Shown here: one piece after another, positions 1 to 10,615 of the stretch
How positions within the stretch are numbered: the first letter of the stretch is position 1
How the letters are laid out: the number at the start of each line of letters is the position of its first letter
Source: Mesaphorura yosii
Lineage: Eukaryota > Arthropoda > Collembola > Poduromorpha > Tullbergiidae
DNA: 64,000 bases
Direction of reading: 5' to 3'
NCBI GenBank assembly: GCA_009869945.1
Contig: WIXG01000112.1
Location: 1 to 64,000, forward strand
Position numbers and translations under genes: made by a program
Notes under the pieces: model-generated
Seen by the model: only the letters and a program-made list of their open reading frames with translations
Database searches by the model: none
What the model was told of the DNA's origin: nothing

Positions 1-59
1 TTCGTTGAAAATCTTTATAAAGAGACTAAATTATGCGCGAAATGCGATATTTTAGCGTT

Positions 60-420
60 TTTGAAAAAATCAAAAAAATCATGATTAAACTTTTTAAAAA
101 TCGGCACTGATGCATTAAGTGATCAGGTGGAGAATCCTGTATACCTTATATGATCATGAAGTCAGGTTAGGTATTTAAGTGACCGTCAAAAACCTAACCT
201 AATCTTATCTATTCTAATCACATAACGACAATTGCATCATGAGTTCAGGTTAGGTGATCTTAAAAAATTTAACCTGACCTATCAAACCTGGTCCCTGATC
301 ACATGAAGACAATTTTCTCGCTCGTATCATGATCACTATTTTTTAACCTGATCACTTAATGCATCAGTAGCAAAAAGTCCGATTTATTGATTTTTATCGA
401 AAAAATCACGATTTTTTCCA
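60..420. mobile_element. MITE-like inverted-repeat element
   Basis: Two perfect 23-bp inverted copies lie at 106-128 and 346-368 (one reads ACTGATGCATTAAGTGATCA plus GGT). Further out, AAATCGG at 98-104 faces CCGATTT at 379-385, and A/T-rich GAAAAAATC-type stretches lie on both flanks. The interior has its own smaller repeats: TCAGGTTAGGT at 162-172 and 245-255, and opposed AACCTAACCT at 191-200. There is no coding potential. This is what a non-autonomous inverted-repeat DNA transposon (MITE) looks like. The outer ends and the target-site duplication are not clear, so the limits are approximate. No second copy is visible in the window. Confidence 0.6.
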
Positions 421-2515
421 ACCCTGGTTCAAGTGGCTTTGATTGAAATGAATGAATGACATTTGTAAAATACTTTTTGTATACTTTGATATATTGTATT
501 GTGCATATGTACAATTTCGAAATAAAGAGATTACATGCCCGACCTCGGTCTCAGCTTCTGTCAGTCCGCATTTTCCGGGAAACTGCTTTGATGTCCTACA
601 ATTAGCTTCTGCCGAGAACAGGTTCAAGGTTCTGTCTTTTACAACGGCGAAAATGTTGAGAGGAGCGATTTATCAATGAACAGCGGGTGTGGGACGTGAA
701 GCGGATTCCTGTTTTGTGAGAGGCAAGAAGCGTGATTGGGTTCATATTCATACATAAACATGCACACTTTCACCTCGACAAGAGAAAGCTGCCACGTTGT
801 GCTGCGACCACGTTTACGTTTATTTAACGCTGTTCCCTCAGACTCAAAATCACACGCGAAATATTGGCAATGCGAAATAGCAAATGTGAAAATGGAAGTC
901 CCCACCGAGCAGGGTGGCTTGGGTGCCAGTACACCCAGTAGTCATAGTCGAAGTAGCATTCCAGAGCCCAGATCGAGAGTCAACGCCTCCCTTTGACGTC
1001 AGAGCCAGCAGGAGCCAACTGAGCGTCTTCCAGGTTCGGCCGACTGATTTTCGGAGGTATTGATTTTTTGCTTTCTCTTTCTTACAGCGGAAATTATACC
1101 GCATTGCCTGCCTGCCTGCAGCAGCTCGAGGCTGCCGCTGCTGATGATGGCACGACACGATAGAAGGTCTCCCTACTCTTTGCGCTGGTTTGGTTTGGCA
1201 TGGCTTCAGAATTTATGCACATACACACTACGAGAATGAGAAGCAAAACTACTACAAACCACTACAGTTCAAAGTGAAAGGCAGGCGGTGGGTGAAAGCG
1301 AAGCGAGAGAAAGCTGAAAGGTGAAAGCATTTACGTGTGAATTACACTTGCGAAAGCAGCAGCAGCGGAATTCGGGTTTGGCCGAGCCGAGCGTCTGTGT
1401 ACTCAGTGCAGATGTTGTAAGAATCGTATCCTGGAAACATTCGCAACTGAACCGTGGTCGTGGTCTTCCGAAGTGTTGGTCGTCGTCGCGTTGGCGAAAA
1501 ACTTGTAATAATCGTGTAACGTTGCTGGGCTCCAGCCAGTATAATTTTTTGCACAGTGTGCGAAACGTCTGAAAAGCAAAAGCGTACAAGACAAGAAAGC
1601 CATTAAGACCCCCATCTTGAAAATTCTCATTGTTTCTTCGACGGAGGTTAACGCAAGTGTTACGTGTTAAAGTTTAAAGTTCTCTCGTATTGGCTGAGAA
1701 TTGTTGGAACTATTTCAACGTAATTTGTTTATCGTACTTGTCATTTGTGTCGTGCTTTTGTGCTGTGTCGTCCGTGCTTTCGCAAGCGTTCAGGAAAAAT
1801 CCTGCAATTTGCAATTTGCAACTCTCATATCAAGAAGTGTAACAGGTAAAGAAACGTTTTGCAGTATTTTGCGTTGTGGCATAACAATTTAGTGCTTGCC
1901 TCCTTGAAAATAGCTAAATAGCAATTTAATCCGATTGTCCATTCCGCTTCACGTCAAAACATGCAATTTACATTGGGGATTCGTGAATAATTGCAAAGCG
2001 CAGCAAAATTAGGGTTCCTTTCCAAAAATTAAAGGCAGCCAGATTCGATTTCGACTTGATAGCGATCAGCTTATGTCAGTCGACAAATGTTACGGGTTGT
2101 ATTTAAAATGTTTATAATGCCAGCAGCATTGCGACAGTCGCAAAAATATTTGGAAAACTGGCCTTTGTCCGAGTTCTGCCAATTTTTAAGCACAGAATTC
2201 CTTTCCACGTTCTACATTGAAGCAGCTCTTATTGATTTTGGCGTTTTGACTTCTCGTACCGTCTGTTTTTGAATTTCCACTTAAATAATTGAGTACAAGC
2301 TTGAGTTTTGTACTGTGCTGTCTGTAGTACAGGCTTACAAAATAGGAACACAAAACGTGCACGCGATAAACATAGGAAATGCAATTAATCACACGGAACA
2401 CGGGCAGGGGCCGTGGTAAAGGAAAATGGCCACTGCATTCATGCGCTAAAGTTGATGTCTAAATGCAATTATGTCATATATAATTTTTCGTTTCAGATAA
2501 CAAAAAACTGCAATA
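421..2515. other. SNAP-25 upstream region and 5' UTR intron
   Basis: I find no convincing protein gene here. It should contain the SNAP-25 promoter and one or more non-coding first exons, because the first coding exon begins at an acceptor (TTTCAG ending at 2496) only 19 bases before its ATG. The stretch 1100-1700 is less AT-rich than its surroundings and has short GAAAG and CTGC repeats, so it is the likeliest promoter/first-exon zone, but I cannot assign a transcription start. Small ORFs in this region resemble no family I know. Confidence 0.35.
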
Positions 2516-5500
2516 ATGCCACCACCACCACCTTTGGATCCAGCTCAGAATGGGCCGCCCATGTCTGAGCTGGAGGAGCTCCAAATGAAGGCGAATCACA
2601 CCACAGATGAGGTCAGTCCATGTATTTTTAGTGTTGTGTGTCACTTCGCTGTTTGTGGTATAAATTAGCATTGCCACTTTATGGACTCTTCAACGGCACG
2701 TCCAATAAGCATTAGAATTTGATCTCTTTAGCATCAGAAATTCTAAGAATTCTAAAAATAAGCAGGCTGAACGTAATCAAATATCAAAGGGCAATAATGT
2801 AAGCGACAACCTTATTCGCAAATTGCAAGTTGCAATTTGCAACTTTTAATCTATTCTTGGGAAAGATATTAAATTCTTGTAAGAGTTCGGTATCGATTAC
2901 TCACTCAATTAATTCGTACATATATTTAATTGAGAAACTTGCTGGCAAGGCAACGCAGGCACGATAGACGAGTTCAAAGAATGTGCTGCACGGCACGGAA
3001 CGCAGAAATGCCGTCGGCAAATTCGCAGTTTGTAATTCGCAAGAATCCGCTCGTCGAGTCGAGTCGTTTACATAGGTTTAATGTTGTGGATATGCAAAAG
3101 CGGAACCGAGTTCAATTTAATAACTTCGTTGAGCATCGCATCGCGAATCTTTCGTTCTCGTATGCGAATGCCAAATTGGTCTCTGGACTTGTTCGAGTTT
3201 TCGAGATCAGTGCAAACTCGTCAACTGTGAAGTGTAAAGTAAAGCACAAAGAAGAAACACATTATTGAAAAGATCAAAGTTGAAACTCGGTTGTGTATTT
3301 GTGAGAAGAATGCATGGCATCGTCTCTGTTTCGTCTTTCGGTCTTCGGTGTTTGGCCTCGGTCTCAAGACAAGAACTCGTTACGCGAAACCACTGTACGA
3401 GATTAACTCACATCGCCTGCATGGTCTGTAGGGCATTTTGCCTTGGCGCGGCATTCGCAGGTGCGGCAGCAACGGGCATAAAAACATGCACAAGAGCACG
3501 AGAGAGGATGATGATTTTAAACTCGGTCTTGATCTTGGAATAAGAAATAAAATTCTTTCTGGTTTGCTAAATTTGCTTGTTATTCCACATACGTGCCTCC
3601 AGCTGAGTGAGAGAAAGCAGAGATAAAACTTTTCTATGCGCTAGCAATGGCAATGGCACAAAGCACCGAAGTGTGAAAGCAAAAAGGGAAACTAGAGCCT
3701 GGAACCAAAGGCAGTGCCAATGCCAGCTCAGCGCCCAAGAAAGCGTTCCTGCATTGCATTCCGTCGTCTTTCTCTTTTCGCAGTTCGCTAGAAGAAGGAA
3801 CGGAATCTCGCTAATCCGAGAGCACACAAAAGAGATACGATATACGAATGACCTTGGAAGGCGCATGCCGTGGCTCAACACACTAGACGCTAACGCTAGG
3901 CTAGGCTAGGCTACACGTACACTCGAGACTCGACTCGACGCTTTGCCATGCATTTGTATTCACTAAATGATTCGGTAGACCTTGGTCCAAATTATGTGAG
4001 CTAGTGCCGAGCCACGCGGCCACACCACGCCAGTCTTCTGCTGCCAACAGCGTACAGCGTTCGTGCCATATAAGTATAAACGGCACTGTGCTGCAGTTTA
4101 TGATTGGAACCTGGAAACTGTGACTGGAATAGCATCGCACGGGCGACGAGCCCGGCACAATGGAAGGCAGGCGGCAGGGGATTTTATTATTGGCAATGAA
4201 ACGTCGGCCGTGCCTGCCTCCCTTTCCTTGTCATTGTGACTAGGATTGCGATTGCCTGCCACTGCCATGCCTGTGGAATTCCTAAGAGGATTAACTTTAC
4301 CTTGGCACATTGTTACGCTACACCGAGTCATAATAAATAGACTCGGGACTCCCTTTCCAGTAAGATGAACATGCCGAAAGATTTGCTGACGATCTTTAAG
4401 GAGATTTGGTACAGATTACAAAATAAAATATTCAATTTCGCGAAAAAGAAGCTCCAATGCCGTAAATCTACAAAACGACAACAGATTTGACGAGAAGAAT
4501 TTGATGTCTGTATGAAATTAATGTTTATGTTGCTCTTTTCACATCCCGCAGTCGTTGGAGAGTACGAGGCGGATGATGGCTCTCTGCGAAGAGGTAAGTA
4601 GCGGTAGCGGCGCTACTAATAAATTGAAGTATGGTGAAGGATGCCGCCCGTAATTAATTTGGACGGGCAGACAACGAGGAAATGAACACGTAATAAAATA
4701 CTAATACGCTCTTGCTTGCTTTTCATTAATCTCACGCTGCGTTTCTCATAACTCAAATTACGGGACGTCGCACGCAATACGCGAAATAGAGCAAAGAGGC
4801 CGGAATAAGAACTCTCGTGGCTCTGGATGATCAAGGAGGTAAGCCAATTCTGCGAAAACGAAAACGCGTCGGGCCGCGGCTCGACGCGTATTTCCCGCTT
4901 CTTGATGAGATTCTGATGAATTACTGAAGTAAGCACTGGTTAATGCTTAATTCTTCTTTCCACAGAGCAACTGGATCACATTGAATCGGGGATGACTCAG
5001 ATCAATGAAGACATGCGACAGGCTGAGAAAAATCTGGAAGGCATGGAGAAATGCTGCGGTCTCTGCGTACTCCCGTGGAAAAAGTAAGTTCCATGCTTCG
5101 TGTTTCAGGGTCCAACCAGCAATTGAACTTGATAATGATAATGACAATTAGATGGCAAGCAAGGTTGTGGAAAGGTTTTATGGCGGAAATTGATATTTTT
5201 ATGGCGGTGCCTGAAAAGGCTGAAGTAAAACGCAAAGGACAAGGTTGTGGTGGCGAGTGGCGAATTTTGGCTGAACACTCGCTCATATGCGATGTGCATT
5301 TGCTACTTTTGTAGGGGCGGAGGTTTCAAGGAAGATGCTGGCACCTGGAAGGGCAACGACGATGGTAAAATAGTTAATAATCAGCCACAACGAGTCATGG
5401 ACGGAAACATCCCCGCGTACGGTGGTTACATTGGCAAGTAAGTGCAAAAATACACACGCGTCTTCCGCCTGCATGTGACAGTTGCCAATTCTACTTTTAC

Positions 5501-7300
5501 ATTACACGTTCTTATGCAGTTTGCAGTAGTAAATTAGTTTTCAGTTGTTGTGACATGCCAAATGCCAACAGCTACCAGTTTCGAGTGCATTCCGCTTTAA
5601 TATTTAATCAGTCCTGCCTGCAACTCTACTGCATTGCCTTTAGTAGTTTAGCACTTGGCTTTACCATCACAAACACGCTCAAAAATGATTGCAAAAAAGT
5701 GCAAAAAATCGAATGAGGGGGCACCCGGGTTTGAACCGGGGACCGTCTGATTTCTGCTACCGCTGCAGTCAGACGCTCTACCACTGAGCTATACCCCCAG
5801 CCACATGGCAATAGTGATGAATTTAGTCGTACTTATTGCTGGGCTCCATGAAGTAATGCCTCTCAACTTGGCTCCATGTTTCAATAACAAAATGCTACAC
5901 AGCCACAGTGTTTTATCAGTTGTACAAGCAATCAGCTTAATTTCTGAGAATAACGTCAACCAAACTCGCCAGCTTAATCATTCAACGCTACAGTTAATAC
6001 AGTTACGCCTGGCACATGAATACTAAACATGAAACACAATGCGATTATGCAGTGCTTTGGGGTAGTCAACTTATAATTTTGCTAAGGCTAAAAAAGGAAT
6101 TCGTGAATGGGTGTACGTGTGCGTTGTGGCTGTGTGGGACGCTTAACATTTCTTTGCTTTGCTGGTAGGAATGAAAATGAACGTTATTATCTGATGAAAT
6201 GGAAATGAGGCATTGACATTTGAGTTTGAATGAATTAACACAAGGCTGGGAGGATTTAGCTTGAGCTTGCTATTAAATTACGCTCAAAGCAGAGCAAGGC
6301 ACTCATAATGCACGCATTAAAACATTAAGGGCTTAAATCATGGGTTCAAAATCGCAAAATTAACAAAAATTGCAAAGCAAGGCAAAATATTCGTGAGCTA
6401 TTTCATAAACTCCGAGTTCGAATTATGAATTAGTTAAAAGTACTTAAGTGTAGCCTAGTTAGGCTTAGAAATTACAAAACCGTCACAAATTATCAAATGA
6501 CTAGAAGACTGAGGAACGAAGACTGGCATTAACAAACGACAGACCAAAAGGCAATTGCTGAATTCGTCCATGTCAATCACTCACTACTCACTACTCGCTA
6601 AATTGGCATGTAGAAACTGCCGTTGTCGTCCGTGTAGAAATGTCCTTGTCCGTTTGAGCCGTAAGTAGTCGTATTTAGACGTACTTCACCGGTAAATATT
6701 AGTACTAGACCCTGTTCAAGACCAAGTGTTTTTGTCGTTAAATGTCAAAAAGTCGTTCTTTGACTGACTTAATTTAAATTAATCTTTAATGTAATCATTT
6801 CATTTCTCTTTCTTTCTGCTCGCTCGCGCTGCGCGTCACCATCATCATTACACCAGAATCACGAATGATGCTCGCGAGGAAGAGATGGAAAACAACATGG
6901 GCCAAGTGTCGACGATGGTTGGGAATCTGAGAAACATGGCCATTGACATGGGCTCGGAAATTGAGAGTCAGAATCGACAAATTGATCGAATCAATCTCAA
7001 AGTATGTCGCGAGTATTGCATCTTCTTTTTGTTGTGTCTTCTCTGGACCTCTTCTTCAGTGCCGTCTCTTCTCTTCTCTTGTCGCCGTCACTTTTCCTAT
7101 CATTTAACAGTTACCACTCCATTTCCTGTCCCTTCTGCCTTTTCGTCTGTCCGATCCCAATTCAGTGGAAATCTGCCCCCTGCGCTTTCAACATTCGCTC
7201 ACGCCTAATTAATTTGATCTTTCCATTCTTCCAGGCATCATCCAACGAAGTTCGAATATCGTCTGCAAACGAGAGGGCTGGGAAACTTCTCAAGAACTAA
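2516..7300 (+). CDS. Snap25: SNAP-25 synaptosomal t-SNARE, isoform using the first terminal exon pair
   Basis: SNAP-25 supplies two helices to the SNARE complex with syntaxin and synaptobrevin and drives synaptic vesicle fusion at the plasma membrane. Coding exons: 2516-2611, 4552-4593, 4790-4838, 4966-5083, 5315-5437, 6857-7001, 7235-7300; together 639 nt, 212 aa, the usual family length. All introns are GT-AG and phases agree. The N-terminal helix contains STTDE-like [20 protein letters not shown] and continues to [18 protein letters not shown]. The palmitoylated linker is [13 protein letters not shown], with three cysteines; many insect homologues have a fourth where Trp stands. The C-terminal helix contains [20 protein letters not shown], and the protein ends GKLLKN. 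The ATG at 2516 lies 19 bases after a good acceptor. The last two exons have a near-identical second copy downstream. Identification is very secure; alternative use of the copies is inferred. Confidence 0.96.
5716..5798 (-). tRNA. tRNA-Cys(GCA) with an 11-nt intron
   Basis: Read on the minus strand, the gene starts GGGGGTATAGCTCAGTGG, has the D-arm GCTCAGTGGTAGAGC, the T-arm CCCGGTTCAAACCCGGG and the closing acceptor strand GCCCCC with discriminator U (5716). The anticodon stem TCTGA/TCAGA holds anticodon GCA at 5766-5764. An insert CGGTAGCAGAA (5762-5752) sits directly after base 37, the canonical position of nuclear tRNA introns. The mature length is 72 nt before CCA. Runs of T follow immediately downstream (about 5694-5710), fitting Pol III termination. 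A- and B-box sequences are internal and intact. The gene lies antisense inside an intron of SNAP-25. Confidence 0.95.
5799..6856 (+). other. SNAP-25 intron sequence
   Basis: This AT-rich intron follows the exon ending at 5437. I see no further exon or structured RNA. The acceptor CACCAG at 6851-6856 precedes the first SNARE-helix exon. Confidence 0.5.
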
Positions 7301-9205
7301 ATGCATTCATTTTTGTGCTCTCCGCTTAGTAATTAGCATTCAGCTGCAGCTGCTGCGTTTATAGAATTTATAATCGTACATTTTTATTATTTTATTGCAT
7401 TTGCATTGCTAGAAATAATTCGCTTGACTTATACACTCTGAATTGTACTACTTTTAGTTAATTCATTCCAATTTGAGATTCTATTCTGAAATGGTCGTAC
7501 TTGTTGGCATCAAATAGTTCAAAATTCATCTGAGAATTTTGTATTGTTCTCTGAAAACCGTGCAAGTGAAAATATCTGTTGTTAATAATTAGCGTCAGGA
7601 AAATGGAAGGCGCAAATCATGAATTTACGCTAGAAAGGGTTAGTAAGCCCCGACAAATGTTGTGTTGAAGAAGCGAGAAGTGACTGCGAAATACAAAAAC
7701 ACAATGGCGATATTTTACACGCCAAAGAGTACCGAACCTCTTCTGTAGTTAATTAATTATTATTAGTTGATAACCCCGTGCACTTTTTGCCTCTGCATAC
7801 ATCGTAGGCTAAGGATAAGGCTAATTTAATTTAATTAGACGAGGAAATGAAAAATGAAATCGAAAGACAAATATTCATTGATTGAATATTGGTTTTTGTA
7901 TCATCTGCCATGCGCCATGCGTCGGTTGTGAGCGTGACACGTGACGTGAATTATGCAATTGCAAATTATTACAACGTAAATGCAAATTACGAACCAATTA
8001 AGGGCTAGGCTGCAGAATCGCTTGTTCAGTCAGTCAGTCAGTTTAAGCAGGGCTGTCATTTGTTATCGTCGTTTATTTTCGAATATGCAAGCAATAACTT
8101 TAGAAGTTAATCATTCGCACGTGCAATTAAAAGAATTTTACATATTCTCGTTGCCGATGGGCGTCGTTTTCAGCTGAAATTCGATTTGATCAAGTTTCCA
8201 GTGACTAAATGATCGAATGACTGAATTGTTTTCGACTGTACGGCCGGACATGACACGAATTCAGCCACGACGCGCGTTCCCTGCCCCTCGCCGCTGCTGC
8301 TTTCTTTTAATCTGAGTTGTGTTTAAAGATAAGGTTAGATTGCACTTCCATTTCATTGATGAAAAAGAATTCATCCAACATAGCCCTGCCCTTGGCTATA
8401 CAAAAAATTGAGATTTGTCATTTAGTTTGATGATAAGACCGTCAAGACCTCTCTGTATCGTGCTCGGTAAGAATAGGAACTTAATTATTTATCTAAATTA
8501 TAATTGTAACTTGTAAGTTATTTAACCCAACCACAGTGCATGAAAATTCGTTTAAACCTCTATTTCAAACTAAACTTAATGGTTAAAATCTAGCTGTATT
8601 TAACTTTTACCTGCTCTGTGTGTGTACTTAAATTGAAATCTAATTGTAAATCGTCAAAATGTGCTGTGTTGTTCTTTGAACCATAAACCTGATCAGAGAA
8701 AGAAAAGTGCTAAATCATCCCCGAATCTGTTTAACGTCATTTTAGAGCCCTTTTAATGTCCTTTTCTTGTGTTGTTTCCTAATCGTCGTCATATTTGCAG
8801 ACTAGAAACGGTTCTTGTTTAATTGCCTTACGATAAATATTAATATTAGTTACGTACGCTAATTGCTAATTAATGTCCTCATTTAAACTTGTAACGTACA
8901 CGTGTGTATTATTTGGTTCGTTGTTAAAAATGTACTGTTATCTTAATAATAAACATCGATCAATTAGAATTTCGGCGGCCTCACTGAAATGCTCAAGGTG
9001 CTTTCGCTTCTAATTCTAATTACATTACAGCTCTTTTGCATGCATTGCACTTTTCAATTCGAAAATTATATTTCATACGCAATTCCAAGCATTCGTCCTG
9101 GTTTATTTGATGGTCCGTGACTGATTGTGATGTGATTCGCAATCTTCGAAGACCCTCGTATTGTCCCGCCCGGTGCCCCATGATTTAGTTTATTGTGTTC
9201 CTCAG
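7301..9205 (+). other. 3' UTR of the first SNAP-25 terminal exon and intron before the second
   Basis: After the TAA at 7300 the sequence is AT-rich and non-coding. It can act as the 3' UTR of the proximal isoform and as intron for the distal isoform. A possible poly(A) signal is at 8948. A (CAGT)n tract lies near 8027-8043. There is no other supported gene. Confidence 0.5.
8948..8953 (+). promoter_or_regulatory. candidate poly(A) signal for the proximal SNAP-25 isoform
   Basis: AATAAA lies about 1.65 kb after the first stop codon and about 250 bases before the second terminal exon pair, so cleavage here would give the proximal isoform. An AATAAA is common by chance in AT-rich DNA, so the call is weak. 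Confidence 0.3.
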
Positions 9206-9497
9206 AATCACTAACGATGCTCGAGAAGACGAGATGGAGAACAACATGGGTCAAGTATCGACGATGGTCGGCAACTTGCGAAACATGGCCATCGACATGG
9301 GATCAGAAATCGAGAGTCAGAACCGACAAATTGATCGAATCAATCTCAAAGTATGTACAATTTCGTCTCACGTATTCTGAATGGCCCACTTCTAATTTTG
9401 AACATTTACCCTTTCTTTTTTACTCCCACAGGCATCATCAAACGAAGTTCGAATCTGTTCGGCAAACGAGCGAGCTGGGAAACTTCTCAAGGCGTAA
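9206..9497 (+). CDS. Snap25: SNAP-25 alternative terminal exon pair (second C-terminal SNARE helix and stop)
   Basis: Exons 9206-9350 and 9432-9497 repeat the two final SNAP-25 exons with identical lengths (145 and 66 nt), phases, splice positions and stop codon (TAA). Each copy has its own polypyrimidine/AG acceptor and a GTATGT donor between its two exons. Either pair can follow the exon ending at 5437. The first exon differs from its partner at about 18 bases by hand count but by only one residue (DAREDEM for DAREEEM). The second differs by two residues (ICSAN for ISSAN, and LLKA for LLKN at the end). Loss of synonymous identity with kept protein sequence points to an old duplication under purifying selection, not a recent copy or pseudogene. 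The product of this choice would also be 212 aa. Vertebrate SNAP25 has a duplicated exon too, but a different one (exon 5, around the cysteine linker). Confidence 0.9.
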
Positions 9498-10615
9498 ACT
9501 GTTAGCCGTGTTTGTTGATTGGTTGAGTCGGCGTTCGATTCAGCTCGGTCTTTATGATATCATTCATTTAGTTTCGTGGATTTGGACTTTGGACTAATTT
9601 CCCGTTTGGCAGGTTATTTAGTGGTTAGTTCCGCCAAAGAACAAGGTTTCATTTGCTAATGTGATACTAAGCTGTGCTAATCAGCAACCAACCGCGTTCC
9701 GTGTTTACTTTTTTTCCTACATTGCAACCTTCCGCTCGTTGTTGCTCCTGCTTTTCGAAACCTGTAAAATTAAAGTAATTTGAGACGTGCGCATAGCGTG
9801 TGGCTCAACAACTGGATAACTGGAAGCTGGAATTCTTGGAACGGTGCTCTTTAATATTAATGTCAACATAGAATACTACAAAATAACCTTGGATTTATTG
9901 CTTGAGGGCGTAGTTTTACATTAAATACTGTAATTAATCGTAAAATACTCGAAATATACTAATTTAATGCAGCAGGCTGTAGATTGATAGAAAGAATGCT
10001 AAGATAACACGAACGCGGCAATAATTGATAAAGTCACGGTGCACTTTCCTCATGAACGAATACGTGAATGTGCTCCAGACCTATCAAACTCGCGCAACCG
10101 CAATGCAATTCGGGTCGGTCGAGATCAGATCGATTGATTATCGGTTAGCTAAACTGAAACTTAACGATGAATATTATTAAAAAGATCTCGATATTATTAC
10201 TTGACTTAGAATTTAGCGATTTATGATCGCTTGTGTTGTAAATTAAGCAAAGCACTTGCATCTTACAATTAATCTTGACGTTACTTTCCTACTTCCTCTG
10301 CGCTGCTAATTAACACTTGTGACAAATTCTGTGTTACTTCTTGTTAATTGCAATGCATTGCCTTAGAATTGTTGATTAGTTGCTAACTTATGTACTCACT
10401 ATCCACTCCTCTTAGCTGTTGCAATTTCTGTACGTTCGTCTCTCATGAACTTTAGCAGCTATGCGAAAGCAGCTAATTAATTTGTGTTGTGACTTATGCA
10501 TTTAGCATTTATGTGAATCCTCTTGTCTAGATTGATTAAATACTTCATTTTCTGGTTAACTGAAGGCGCCCGTGTCTGCAAGCACAGTTTTTTTTACCAT
10601 GCGACTTCAATGGCA
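9498..10615. other. SNAP-25 distal 3' UTR and convergent intergenic DNA
   Basis: No ORF of recognisable family is present. The start must hold the 3' UTR of the distal SNAP-25 isoform, which converges on the minus-strand DEG/ENaC sequence. Confidence 0.45.

Noticed and set aside
191-255. Telomeric TTAGG repeat array
   Set aside because: Only one or two units occur in each place; explained better as part of the inverted-repeat element.
5626-5811. Minus-strand ORF with [24 protein letters not shown]
   Set aside because: It is the translation of the tRNA-Cys gene, a common annotation artefact.
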